A DNA stretch of 64,000 bases. Source: Trichosphaerium sp. ATCC 40318 (lineage: Eukaryota; Discosea; Flabellinia; Trichosidae). Positions 12,747-27,630 of this stretch are shown here, piece by piece. Position numbers and translations under genes: made by a program. Position 1 is the first letter of the stretch. Each line of letters opens with the position of its first letter. The notes under the pieces are model-generated. The model had not been told where the DNA came from. It worked only from the letters and a program-made list of their open reading frames with translations, and did not search any database. The stretch is from contig JALMLS010000455.1 in the NCBI GenBank assembly GCA_038496445.1, positions 124,001 through 188,000 on the forward strand, read 5' to 3'.

Positions 12747-13881
12747 GTACCCTAGAATCGATAAGAGTATTTAAAATAACAATTGTACACATTCAAGACC
12801 AACTAGTAAATATTTCACTTGTGTCATGAGTCTAACAAATGGCTAACACGACATTATTACACTCATCAAGATAGTGTAGTCAAACGTGTAGAAATTTGCT
12901 ACACGTGAGTGGAGGTTTCAGTTCGTTGTGTGACTCTTATGCCCATGTTCTGTTGAGCTTAGCATAATCCAACTTGGATATTTCAACGTTTACTTGGCTG
13001 TACTTTCGCTTGTACAACAGAAATGAAACGTCAAATATCATTATTGCCCACGCTTTAATACAGAATTAAGACCTTTCTAAAAGATGAAACGCTGCAGACA
13101 CGGAAAAGAAGCATGATTTGTCTTACAGTGCTGTAAGAAAGTAGACAATCCATTGTTTGGTGAAATTGGTTTAACACCCAATGATCCAAGTATAACTAAC
13201 TCAATAGCAAACAGTTGTACTATAAGCAGTATAGGCGTACAATTTCACTTTCAATTGGTGGGATATTACATTGATATTCTCGAGCTATTACTAAAATAAC
13301 GCTTCACTTACCAACCGGCATGTTAAGGCTAAAAAGAAAGGTTTGATTAAACTGGCAACAAATAACCACGTTTGAATTTTGCTTCAATGGATTGATTTAA
13401 TTCAGCGGATTTTATTTGCCGAATGGCATGGTTTAGTAGGTTTCACTTGAACAAATTCACAAGACCAGAGTTTAAGTGAATATTTAAATAAGCAAAAGAC
13501 CGGATTTGATCGGAAACAAACGAGACTGTTTTGCCTTCTATTAAATAGTACGTCGCCAAGGTAAATCAGAAACAAGCAAAAAAAGCCAAACGGTACTTCT
13601 CCTCTCAAGAAAAGCGAGAATTTAACTGAAATAACAACGACGGCGTTAAGGGGCAAAAGAAGAAAGTCGACAACACTCCCAGGAGCTCCAAGGCAGACTA
13701 ATATCAAGCCAGAAACATTGTTGAAGACCTTTGAATATACAGTGAATACGCATGAACGGACGCCCAAATTTTTATTGAACACGTGTTGACGCAACTGTTC
13801 GCATGAAATTCACATCCGAGACCAACAAAACCATTTTTCATAAACCTCAAACAACAAACAAAGCAACAACACCTTTCCTTT
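12747..13881. other. Intergenic region
   Basis: 1.1 kb between a gene end and the next gene start, both on +. Open frames exist (the largest antisense, 13402-13794), but none has splice-consistent partners, family motifs or sensible composition. It presumably holds the 3' flank of the dehydrogenase-like gene and the promoter of the protease gene; a CACGTG lies at 13782. Confidence 0.5.
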
Positions 13882-15942
13882 ATGCGTTTGGTAATCTTAG
13901 CAACGTTCTTTATACTCTCTCTTTATGCACAAAGTGCTTACTCGCAAGGAGTATCAGCAAAAACCTATGGATGCACATTGGTAAGGCTTTAGGTTTGTAT
14001 GATTGGATTAATTCTTGAGTAGGATGAAGCATTACAAAATGTAAGAGAGATGGCTGTATCGAAATGTCAAAGTGTTTGTGACTCAGAACTTGCCACTTCA
14101 TGCTCTAATATCATTGTTGGTACCCTTGGTACATGCAGTCTAAGCCGTTTGTATTTGAATCAAATCGCCTCCGGAGATACAAAAATTGATGGCAGGGAAG
14201 TTTGTTTTGATGCGAACAATGTACCTACAGTACCGTATCCTGTTCGGAGTATATGCGACTGCGAGTGTAGTTGTGACACCTTGGGTCTCGAGAAACTATC
14301 GAGTATTCTAGACAACATTGTACCAAAAGATAACAAGCCAATCAAAATAACAGATGACTTGATGGTATGCTCCCTTTTTCTTTGTAAGTGTTGACCTAAT
14401 TTTTCGTGTAGGCTACTCCTATTGGTATGGGAAAACTAGTTGATACGCGCGTTGAAATGCCTACAGGAAAGGCTGACGCTTTTGATAGTACAACGACAGA
14501 TGGTAGTACAGAAACAGGTATAGTTTTGGTTTTCTTGCTTTTTTTACATCTTCTTACAATCCCTTTAGAAAAGACAGACTTACAACGTAAAACAAGATTG
14601 CTTGCTTTCAATTCTGGTACTTATCGATTTCTATTATTTTTGTTCTATCCTATTAAGCCTAACAACATATTAGGGACTAAAGTTGAGTGGGAGATTGAAG
14701 TTGGATCGAACTTGTTCGAAGAAATTAATCGTTTGAGAGATGGATTAACTGGCGCTGTGGTATGTAACCTCAGTGCTTTTTGTTTGGTGGGTAGCTAACT
14801 TTATATAGAAATCACGTGGAGTACCTTCATATGAAAATTCCGCACCAACAAAACGAGGTTGGAGTAACGCAGATGATTCTAGAATCCTAAGAGAACCAAC
14901 AACACTATGGCCTTGGAGGTAACAATCACGTTTTTATTTGACATGCAGCAAGAACTTACTTTTGGATTTAGATCAATATCCGACTTTGGAAGATGTACTG
15001 GTACTCTCATCGGACCAAGACACGTTCTCACAGCAGGTATTCTGTTTAAACAACAACAAATCTATTGATTTAACTTTCTATGGTAGCACATTGCATTAAT
15101 GCTCAAGGAACAAACAACTGGTTTACTGTTACTGTCATTCCTGGTAGAAATGAGAACTCGGCTACAAACCGACCTTATGGACAATCAACAATTACTTTAA
15201 ACTTTGAACCTGGCGATCCTTTCAGATGGTATTTTACGCCTGTAGAATGGAGGTACCTCACAACAATACAACTTTTAAGCCTTGATACTGACATTGCTTA
15301 GAAATCCAGCTATTTCCGGTTATACTGCTACACAATACGACTGGGGTATACTCGTCCTACCAGATAGAATTGGAGAGCTCACAGGATGGATGGGTACATC
15401 TTTTAACATCATTGTTTGTTGCTGACTATTGTTGTTAAAGGATATGTTGCAAAACCTGCTTCATCTTTAGGAAGTTTGTATCATTACAACAGAGGATATC
15501 CTGTATGTGATGCAAACAATTCACCTTCGCCATCATGTGTTGATGGAGCTTTGTATGGAGATACAAAAGAATGTGAACTAAGCCAATACAACTTCATAGC
15601 AAATGGATGGAACAGGGTAAGTTAACAAATCAATTCAAGCCAACGAAATGCCTTGTGTACTTATATTTACTTTCCAGGTTGTAAGAACAAATTGTGACAT
15701 GAACGGTGGACACAGTGGATCTGCTTTATATCACTATCATGGACCTGACTCCGTTCCAGTAGTAGCAGCTGTCGCTGTATGGCAACATTGTACAATATGT
15801 AATCCAGGTGAGTTGGAAACCATTTAAGCCTCTATCAAGTTTAACTCTTCCCTCCTTAGGCGATAATTTTGTGAATACAGCAAAACGGTTGACGCCTTCA
15901 GATATTAGTACAATAAGTTTCTTCAGAGAATGGAAACCGTAA
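13882..15942 (+). CDS. Secreted trypsin-fold (S1/V8-like) serine protease
   Basis: Twelve exons: 13882-13980, 14023-14364, 14412-14517, 14569-14616, 14674-14759, 14809-14918, 14972-15036, 15087-15252, 15302-15393, 15441-15616, 15678-15807, 15860-15942; 500 residues. A signal peptide (MRLVILATFFILSLYAQ) leads into a Cys-rich pro-region of about 240 residues, then the catalytic domain. The triad is visible: His in RHVLTAAHCIN, Asp in YDWGILVLPD, Ser in MNGGHSGSALYH. GTLIGPRHVLTAAHC and the GGHSGS context resemble glutamyl endopeptidase/V8-like members of clan PA. Expected role: extracellular peptide-bond cleavage after activation; RILREPTTLWPWR is a plausible boundary just before the mature domain. 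All triad residues are present, so it should be active. An AATAAA follows the stop. Confidence 0.88.
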
Positions 15943-16521
15943 CTAAAATACAAGAAAATAAACAGCATACTTCTTTTTTTATTATTTGACATTGGTTTAT
16001 TCCTGGGGAGATAAATGTCTTCAGACTTTCTTCGACAGTGACAAGAAATGAGACTTCGCATGTGTATTTCACTGAGTGTGATTCCTTAATGTCAACCTCA
16101 ATCTTCGGAGCACATTGCGTTTCACTCTGGTTGTGCCAAGAACAAAAACTACCTGTAGGAGTTGACCCGGATTACTGATAAAGAACAATAGCAAATCCCT
16201 ATTGTTAGTTCGTCATTGCTCATAACCTAAACCTTTTTCATCCCTCGTAGTGCGCATTGCTTGTACCAATAATTAACAAAAACATTTCTTGCCCTTTAAG
16301 ACAAACTACACAGTAGCGAACAATAACGAGCTAAAAAATGTCCAACAAAAAAAATAAACTAATGAGCACGGTGGTTCTTGCTTCTTACATGCCAAGCAAA
16401 CGTTGTTTTTTAACACCGTAGAGTAACTTGATTTGCAGTACAACTCGCTCAGTGAAAGAAAAACAATGCCTCATGAAATAAAGTTTCTTGTTTCTTATTA
16501 ACTGTTTTACATACTAACTTC
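15943..16521. other. Intergenic, tail to tail
   Basis: 579 bp between converging 3' ends. Contains A-rich stretches and polyadenylation-like AATAAA motifs on both strands. No gene, repeat or RNA structure recognised. Confidence 0.5.
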
Positions 16522-18632
16522 TTAGAAAACTGATGCACCTCCCGAACGGCCTAAACCGCCGCCAGAGTTATGACCCCTAGAATATGACCCTGACATACCA
16601 TATCTTCGGGACGTTGGTTCGTCATGACCTTGGCCAGAACCTAAACTGGCATGTGCTTGATCGTGTTGGTTTGAACTGCTATGCTGTCCACTACCTTGCT
16701 GCCCACTGTTTGCTTGTCTAAGTTTGGTTTTTGGTACAACTTTAGTTTCCTTTTGTTGCCCACCACCTTGTTGTCCACTGTTTGCTTGTCTAAGTTTGGT
16801 TTTTGGTACAACTTTAGTTTCCTTTTTTTGTCCTCCACCTTGTTGTCCACCATTCGCTTGTCTGAGCTTTGTTTTTGGTACTATTTTAGTTTCCTTTTGT
16901 TGTCCTCCACCTTGTTGTCCTCCGTTTGCTGGTCTCATCCTTGTTTTAGGTACTACTTTGCGAGCCTCAGGCTCTGAATTTCGTTCAACTCTGTTTTTTG
17001 GTGAGACTAAAGAAGGGTCTAATAAGCCATCATCACGTTTCTCTATACTATCGTTTATCACTATGTCTTCAATATCTTCTTCACCTTCTTCGATACTAAT
17101 CACGTGTCAGACTCCAACAATGAGCTGTTTGTTTAACAAAAGGGAGGAACGTACTCTTCTAGTTTAGTGTAAGACACATCTGCTTTTTTGGTGGACCTTC
17201 GCTTGTACCAGCAGATGCCAAAAATAATACCTCCACAGCAACCCTTACAAAGTTAGTTATTCAAATCAATCAATCAAATATAACATTTCTAAGAATGTGG
17301 AGCTTACAGCTATGCAAAGAAGTGATATGAAAAGAAACAGTAACTGCTCTCTCATATTAACTTTACCAGTACGACAGCCATCGAATTTCTTGTCAAAAGA
17401 CACCTAAAAAAAAGTTTTCTTAGAAATTGAATCATACAATAGAAATTATTTATCCTCTCCACAAGTCAACGTTTCACCACTCAAAATTCTTTAAACAAAG
17501 CGCTCTTGATTAAGCCATATTGAAGCATGTTTTTTTAGAAAAGAAGTGGAAATAGATGAAGGACTTTGAGTTGTACTATTGTCAACAGATTTCTTCAAAA
17601 AATTAGTTATGACTTACTGTTTCCCGCCAAATGCTCCCACTTGAAAGATAGCTTCTTGAACCTGTCCAAATTATTTTATCTTTGTCATCTCCACCTATTG
17701 TAGGTCCAGGAGATGGAGTACCTAAAAAATACGCTTAGTACACCTTGCCAGGTACACAATAAGTTTGTTTGGATACCTATTGGTCCAGGCATTTCCAAGC
17801 GAAAAGACAGGCTCTCGAAATGGCTTATACCATCCCATTCATCATCAACCATAATGTAGTCAAAGACATTACGATTGTCATCATCCAAGATGAGATCTGC
17901 CTGTTTTATGGGTAAGAACAACAAAACAAAAACTTTATGGTGTTCTTCTTTCAAATCCCTGCTTTTTTTCGTTCGTCATAAAGTTGGAGAATTTTGCTAA
18001 GAAAAAAGACTATTTTCGGAGGCCTTCCGGGAAATCAAAGGCAATAGTTTGAAATGAATAGAACTGTATATTTATGATGTTTACCGTTTACACTTACTTT
18101 GTACTTGATAGTAACATTTGCAACTAATTCATCGGCTGGTAATGTAAATGTAACGCCAAGGTAATGTTTACCATCAGAGTCATAATTTCTTGTCTTTTTA
18201 CATTTCGTTACTGGAAAGGAACCTATTACAATACATTAAAAACAAAGTTCCCACAACCTCAATAATGACAATTGTTTTCTTGTCAAATTTGAAATACCAC
18301 GCACAAGAAACTTGGACTTCAGAAATAGTACTCGGATATCCCCTCTCAGTCTTCGCTAATGCTATTTTTCTTGTAATCCCGTGATAACCGCCTCTTAGGT
18401 ACGCCAATGACAAGCTCTCAGTGACGTAAACCTGCATAAAAACAATTTTAAACAGTGGTTGTGTAATCACGTGATTTATGGATCTGTTTATCTCCAAACA
18501 TAAAAGAAAACAAAACTGCTGACGTACGTCACATTGTGGAGTATATACTATGTTAAAATCATATTTTGATACAACAATGGCACTAGTAGAAGAAAACACT
18601 ATGAGGAGAAGTACCAAAGCGTGGTTAAGCAT
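16522..18632 (-). CDS. Type I membrane protein, DUF2207-like ectodomain and repetitive cytoplasmic tail
   Basis: Eight exons: 18528-18632, 18305-18431, 18098-18222, 17777-17900, 17618-17721, 17308-17403, 17155-17243, 16522-17095; 447 residues. A signal peptide (MLNHALVLLLIVFSSTSA) is followed by YDFNIVYTPQCDVYVTESL and GGYHGITRKIAL. This matches the start of DUF2207 domains (N-terminal ydvd...V.E......HGiyR), found mostly in prokaryotic membrane proteins. After about 240 extracellular residues comes one membrane helix (LLFLFISLLCIA-GCCGGIIFGICW), a basic stop-transfer KRR, an acidic stretch (EEGEEDIEDI), then four 24-residue units built on QANSGQQGGGQQKETKVVPKTKLR-type sequence split by Gly-rich runs. 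Function unknown. The tail looks disordered and could be a protein- or RNA-interaction platform (inference). Confidence 0.7.
16680..16965 (-). repeat. 72-bp coding tandem repeat
   Basis: Four units of 72 bp (24 codons) in the last exon of the 18632 gene. The shared TTTGCTTG or TTTGCTGG sites at 16709, 16781, 16853 and 16925 are spaced exactly 72 bp apart. Units 1-3 differ by a handful of bases, suggesting recent expansion; copy number may vary between strains. Confidence 0.85.
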
Positions 18633-19053
18633 GTTTGACTTCAGAACTTCTGCTATGCGCGTGGCAAAAAAGTGCGAATTTTCATGTTAACATAATTGGT
18701 TCACGTCGAGTACAATATCAAGACCGTTACTAGCAAACTACGTCAAACGCATCTCCACATCGTTTTTTGGCAGCAGAACATCATTTTATGGCGCAAAACA
18801 AGCTAGTTGTGTTACACAAGGTTGTTTTGGAGAATGTATACTGCTTACTACACGACATTTCTCCTTTACACTAACACATTGTGGCAACAATCCATTCCGA
18901 TTTTGTTCTGTAGCAACACGTGATTCGTATAATGACACTTATGAATGTTTGGGAGGTAAAACACGCAAAAGAAAACGTGATTGTTTTTGTAAGATACTAT
19001 AGCGTCTTGGATTACTGAGTCGTATGCCACAGCAAATAATATCCTTATTACTG
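18633..19053. other. Intergenic region
   Basis: 421 bp upstream of the membrane-protein gene start and downstream of the small gene at 19054. One CACGTG at about 18915. No coding potential recognised. Confidence 0.45.
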
Positions 19054-19475
19054 TTAATAAAGCCAATTACGACATCTAGAACGAACCTGACGCTCCAAAG
19101 GGATGCCTGTTACCTCTTGTATGCGATCCTACGTTGATTTAACGTCGATTTCAGTTTTATTGCTTTTGACGTTAACGTACTTTGTACCAGCCTATTTTTT
19201 CACAGCTGCCATAGGGTATTTCGCACACAGCATCGCCTGCAAAGGTTTGCACGAATATTACGTACTCATGTGCGTGACATAGCCTAGAATTCACTGTGCA
19301 GTCCTTTCTATTTGGACAAGGCCATCCAGGAACGTTTCCAGGAGGTTTTGATGGTGTATAATCTCCAAAGTTATCTTTTCCTGCCCAGCGCATATAGTCA
19401 GGCGTTGCAGTATCACCCTCTTCACTATGAGAGGTATAAATTACAATTTAAAGAACTTAACAGTTCATACGCCAT
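19054..19475 (-). CDS. Small hypothetical protein (uncertain model)
   Basis: Three exons (19462-19475, 19181-19424, 19054-19128) give 110 residues starting MAYELEEGDT and ending RNWLY. The middle exon reads DYMRWAGKDNFGDYTPSKPPG, then several cysteines; the last exon reads DRIQEVTGIPLERQ, a phrase typical of the helix of ubiquitin-like folds. No complete domain is recognisable. The first intron would be only 37 nt with donor GTTAAG, and an extra GTACGT inside the middle exon could mark another intron. It lies just downstream of TVP23 on the same strand. Treat the exon structure as tentative. Confidence 0.35.
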
Positions 19476-19602
19476 TGCTTTACTCGGAAGCTATGCCTTT
19501 TTTTTTTTTTTTTCATCAACGCACTTAAGTCAAGTGAAATATTTCTATGTACTTTTTTTGTTTATTTATTTTTCTTCAAAGTCTTTTTAAGAAATGTCTT
19601 CT

Positions 19603-21273
19603 TTACATATTTGTCATGTGCTTAATGGCTTGTTCTGTTGCCATCTTCTTTGCAGCACCCTTTAGTTTTGCTCTTGCATCTAAGAAACCAATGAGTAAAA
19701 AAGTCAAAACAAGGAGAGCGTGGAGAGCATAAATCAACAGTTTTGACAAAAATGTAATACCTCTTGCACATTTGATGTAACCTACAAGGTTTGCACCTGT
19801 TAGAGCTACGGCCATTATACACAATACTGTCCATTCGATTTTAATACCAATAGCAGCTACAATACCGAAAACAACCCAAACCTGTGATAGAAAGTAAGTA
19901 AAAAATGTGTACATTTTAATGTGAAGATTTAAGCATATTGTAGACTTGCACGCTAATCACAAGTGTTATTTGGCGTGCAATTAAGATATTTGGTTACAGT
20001 ATACATAAAGATCATTTCAGGTATCATCGGGAAAGATAATGCAAATAAACAGAATGAGAATGAAAACAAAGCTGTTTTTTAAGAGTTTTTCTACACTTTG
20101 CATAAGGAATTATTTTACTTACCACTGGTGCTACAAGCAAAGCTAACCAGAATACTTTAGATTCATGAGGATTAATATTAGCCTTTGTCTACAAAAAAAT
20201 TATGAGCAACCCTTCGCAAATTTACGCGGTTTAAATCTCCGGTATCCGAAAAAACAAAGAAAAAAAAACCAAAGTAGTTTTGTCTTCTTTCAACGAAAAA
20301 AAATAGTTTTAACGCCAAAAACCAAAACTAATAATCAGTTTTGACACTTTGACAGTACTACTTATAATATACTTTAATTATAAATTATTTTAAGGTTTTA
20401 GGGAGAGTTGCGTAATGATAGGTTAAGAACTCTTTAGCAAAAAAAAAAAAAAAAATCTATCTTGAGGCTGATAACGCACCTCAAGTGACTCAAAGATCCA
20501 AACTGAAGAGCCATCAGGTTTAATCTCGTTCCACCTTCAATAAGAAGTTAGTTTCATTATTATTCATACATAACACTCGCTCAGAATGTCATTCAAGAAG
20601 ATTGCTTTTAAAAACACCTTCGGACGCAAAATCAAGTGTCAAGTGCTTATAAAATGGTAGAAATAAGGATAACGTTACGTTTAAACACGAAGCTCGTTTC
20701 CTGTGGACTAACAAAGTGCACAAATAAAGAAGATTCGCGGTTAAATTACCCAATAGCTTTAATAGTATCGAAATACGCCGTACCATCTTAAACCAGCCAT
20801 TAAACGACCGCTAATGTTTTTAGTGACCCAGAAATCAGCAGCAATAAATATTACTGTAGTGATGAATACAATTACGAAACCTACAAGCGATTTAGCTCGA
20901 GAAATAGATATTTACAAGTAATTGTTTACTTATGCGTAGAACCCATTGTGCGAATACGTATGTTAATATTGAAGCCACTTTGAACGCAATGTGGAAGAAT
21001 GAGGTGAATACATGTTTAGGATAAGCTGGTTTCGCCAACTGCGTAATACGTGAGCGTAGAGCTTTAATTTAGTGTATACCTGAACGTTAGATGTTTGTGG
21101 GCTGCCTTGCACATCAAAAGCTGTTGGATCATAAAATGGCGTTTGGTTTGCGTCCGGTTGGTTGGTAGTGTCAGCCTGGACGGCGTTAGTATTCCTGAAT
21201 TTTGAAGTGTTTTGCTGTGACGACGCGCGACATAATACACATACGCAACAGTCTACAAAAATATGCTTACCAT
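19603..21273 (-). CDS. TVP23: TVP23 (FAM18) Golgi membrane protein
   Basis: Eight exons: 21271-21273, 21080-21214, 20930-21038, 20784-20880, 20480-20534, 20123-20188, 19761-19881, 19603-19679; 220 residues. The protein reads [63 protein letters not shown] and GANLVGYIKCA. This is the diagnostic order of the TVP23/DUF846 family, with four hydrophobic helices. Family role: integral membrane protein of late Golgi vesicles acting in vesicle trafficking with YIP-family partners. Length and the soluble N-terminus (rich in Asn, Thr and Gln) are normal. The coding part of exon 1 appears to be the start codon alone, directly followed by a GTAAGC donor. Confidence 0.92.
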
Positions 21274-21561
21274 GTTAAAAAACGTGAGCGGTTGCTTGGG
21301 CTACGTTATTTCAAGTAAAATCTAAGCAACATTGACTTATCAAAAAAAAACTTGTTGGAAAAAAAACCATTCAATCAGTGCCTTGTTAGTCCAATGTCTA
21401 ATTTAACAAATCAAGTCGGCTATCTAAACACCCCCAACCATTGTACTTCAAAGAACAGGTGTGTTGTTTATTAATCCACATAGAGTGAAGTTGAGTTAAC
21501 ACCATACATAACGTTGATTAAATAGAAACGTATAGCAAGACATGAAATTGTGTTGTAGGTT

Positions 21562-24257
<2,696 letters not shown>

Positions 24258-24358
24258 TTTGCAAACGTGATGCTGTGAGTTATAAAAAGTACTCCGCGGT
24301 TCAAAAATAAATTCAAGAAAAGCCAACAGATTTTTGTTACAAGTCTGTATCTCCAAGT

Positions 24359-27300
24359 ATGCCTCGCAGTATTTTGGCTTTACTACTTATTTGGTCTGCA
24401 GCGACTTTAAGCTTGAAATACCAAACCTTTGGTACGGAGTTGTAGAGTTTTATTAAACAATTGATTTACGATGTAAGGAGCGGATGTATGTGAGTGGGAT
24501 TACAAAAACACAGATTGGGCAGTCGTTTGTCCAGGTATGCAAATTGTACCGTGTCATTATTGACGCCCGAAGGTTTAACCACTTGTGACGGCTCTTCGCA
24601 GTCTCCTATCGATATTCGTGGCGCTAAGTACAACAATAACCTTACTCCCTTACAACATTCGTTTATCGAGTTAAAAGACGCAGAGGCAGAATATAACGGC
24701 CATGCTATACAAGGTACGAGTTGTAGTCCGAAAAATAGTCATAACGTATCTTTCCTGAGAGCTCTACGCGATTACACTTCATATTAAACCAAATGTCGCG
24801 ACAAGATTTTTCGTGTGATTTACCGTTTACAACATTTAGTAAATCCAAGCGTTGATGCCGGTACTACGACTGGTGGTGATAGCACCACAGTATTTTACTT
24901 GCGACAGCTTCACTTCCACGCAAAATCGGAGCATCGCATTGAAGGTCGCCAAACAGCAATGGAGATGCACCTGGTAGGTTTTTTTTACAACACAAGTCAC
25001 TTTCAAATGTCACCTGTCCAGCAGTACACGCGGATTTTTCGGTTTTTTTCGTTCCTTATGATGTGACGTATCTTTTTTTTTTGTGCTGAACAAAACCCTA
25101 GTTTATTTACCGTATTACTACTATTCGTTATCATCATTGGTGTTATTAATCATAATGTTTTAGGTTCATTTTTCAAATGAAACAGTGGGTGTTGAAGAGC
25201 TTATGGTTACTACTGTTTTATTTGATATTTCCTCCGAAGAAAACACAGCTTTAAAGCCATTGTTTGATGCTTTGAGCATTATTAAGGAAAACAATAGAAC
25301 TACAATAGATATGGATTTAATGGCAGCTTTACCAACTGACGAAAGTACGCTGTTTGGCCACAAAAATATTACTGTTTTTTTTTTGTGTTACTTACCCCAT
25401 TTTTTTCGTTTCTCAAATATCACTATCGCGCGAAGTCTTTTTTTTAAATTTGTACTGTTAATAGTTTAACTAGGTTATTATAATTATCAAGGGTCACTTA
25501 CAACACCTCCATGTACTGAAGGACTCACGTGGTACGTGGCCAAACATCAAAGACAAAAAAAACCCGATTAAAGGCTTTTTCCTTTATTAAACCTTTTTGT
25601 TTTGTACTTGATTATTCACCTCTTTACCTAGGTATGTCTACAAGGCACGTAAAAAATTAATGGGTTAATATGGTTCGATTATACTTACACACGTGATAGC
25701 AAGTACAAAATATCTCCCAAAAGCAATTTGATGAGTTTTTCGCTTTCGTTTCTCCACGAGGAAACTTCAGGCCTGTACAGTCTATCAATGGAAGAGTTCC
25801 TGTAAACCTTTACACACCTGATGTTCCGGAACCTCATCAACTTACTGTCGTTGATGGTAGTTCACGAAGTACACAGTATTTACAAGGCACTCTTGTACGA
25901 TATTTTAACTTTTTTTTTTTGAATTTCCCATTTACTAATAACAACAAAGGTTGACGTATACGCAATTGTGAATGAAACCCTTCTTTTTGATAGATGGACA
26001 GGATCCGAAGAGGATATGAAGATTCTCACTAATACTACAGACTACCGTAAGTCGCCAACACAAAGTTATTTGAGTGTTGTTGCTAAACTTTTTTTTCTCC
26101 TTAGATGTTCAATTTGTTATGCCTGATCATGATGTCACGTTGACAGCTACATTTAGAGAACCTCTATTAGAGAGTTCTCTCTTCGAAAAGCAAATCATCG
26201 AAGAACGTGCTGTGTATTACTACCTACCTCCGAAGACTGTCTGTGTACTCTTTTGGTTCCATGATAACGATGAAAAAGCGTCTGGTACAAAATCTCTCAG
26301 TTCTTTTTTTTTATCTACTAGTAACACCTAACAAACTATGTAGATTATGACCCTGGTGTAACACGCTCACAATCCTACAAGTCATTTGTGCTATCTGTTA
26401 CTAATGATAATATTGGTATGGTTCTTCTAGACTCCGGTGACGGTATCTGGCAACCACATGATGAGGACTATGGTATGTACACTTTGGGTTTAAATTGTAT
26501 TTACACTTCATAGTTAATGGTGTCCTTAACTACCTTATGAACGAGCGTGTTCTTCGTAATCAAGATGTTCGCATAGCTGGTGGTTTTGGTGCTGGTGCTA
26601 ACTTTGCGTTTACGGTTGCTAATGAGGTATGTTTGTCATTTCAATCAAATACTAGGAATCAATAATGTTAACTATTTACGTTTAGTTTGATTTCGAAGCA
26701 ATGATTTCTGTTGCTGCTGATGCTAAAGGTATTGAGTTAGACCCACCACTACCTACAAAATTTGTCCTTCTCGAAAACGATCGTACAACATCTGCACAAG
26801 GTAAAGCCGACTGACCTATTAGTTTCCAGCTTTTTTTTAATACGTCGCTAGTCGCTTATGATCAAGTCTCTTTTTTGCGTGACCAAAAGGAATTTCAAAC
26901 TTCTTACAGCCCAGATGACGCGTCAGTGGCTGTAATCTTTCCATCACCAATGGTGGCCAGCCTCTTTCAACGTATTGGTATGTTTTCTTTTCGTTTTTTT
27001 TCGTAAACACGTGTACTATTTCCTTAACTTCAAGTTTAGGCGCTGATATGAACATGAGTGTTGAGATTGCTCAAGTTTTCGATGATGCTAAGTTATTAAA
27101 TGATGATGGGTACTTCTTGTTCAGTCCAGAAACTAACTTGAGTGCATGGGAGGATTGTACGTTTACTTGCTCTGCTTGGGAGTTTTTTTGATTGCAATAA
27201 GTCATGGTGTTAAGTCGCTAACTTTTTTCTAAAGCTGTCAAGCCTGACTTTGTTCCTGGTGCACGTTACATTGCGTCAACACTATGGACATCTCATAGAT

Positions 27301-27630
27301 TCAATGATGATATTACAGGACATGTAGTTTCATTTTGCTTGAAGCATCAAACTACAAACACTGCAGTTGCTTGGGTACGCTCCAAGAGGAAAAAAAAAAA
27401 AGCATCACTCATCTTTTTTGTTCTTTATCGTCGTCTGAAGGAATCTAACTCTTTCTTTAAGTATTGGTGGGCTCTTGTAAGTATACTTGCACTTGCTTTT
27501 GTTATTTGCACTATTATTTACGTTGTAGTGAGGTACGTTACTCATAAAGAGACTGTTTAATATCATTGTTTACTAACTGTTTTATTTCATCTTTAGATAC
27601 ACCACAAAACAAGACTATGATTCTTTCTAA
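24359..27630 (+). CDS. Membrane-anchored alpha-carbonic anhydrase fused to an esterase-like domain
   Basis: Seventeen exons: 24359-24431, 24478-24534, 24573-24713, 24840-24973, 25164-25344, 25474-25535, 25700-25894, 25950-26046, 26105-26284, 26344-26472, 26514-26626, 26686-26800, 26852-26977, 27040-27156, 27235-27374, 27441-27532, 27597-27630; 661 residues. Signal peptide MPRSILALLLIWSAATLS. Residues 25-280 are an alpha-CA with W.Y, QSPIDI, zinc ligands in LHFHAKSEH and EMHLVHF, and the LTTPPCTEGLTW substrate pocket: reversible CO2 hydration, extracellular. Residues about 325-600 resemble the alpha/beta-hydrolase of PHB-depolymerase/feruloyl-esterase type (YYYLPPKTVCVLFWFH, MVLLDSGDGIW, RIAGGFGAGANF), but the nucleophile Ser of GxSxG is Gly. 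A single C-terminal helix (ALVSILALAFVICTIIYVVV) anchors it with a short tail. The junction 25535/25700 uses an unusual GTGGCC donor; a 4-nt microexon is the alternative. Confidence 0.8.

Noticed and set aside
13402-13794. 130-codon antisense open frame in the 12.7-13.9 kb gap
   Set aside because: No family features and no splice partners; probably chance.
16681-16977. Open frames antisense to the 72-bp repeat
   Set aside because: Shadows of the tandem repeat in the membrane-protein gene.
19080-19180. Ubiquitin-like domain read straight through (VKSNKTEIDVKST, TAG, DRIQEVTGIPLERQ)
   Set aside because: The TAG and GTACGT flanks fit an intron, and a full ubiquitin fold cannot be assembled; only the last exon is kept in a tentative gene.
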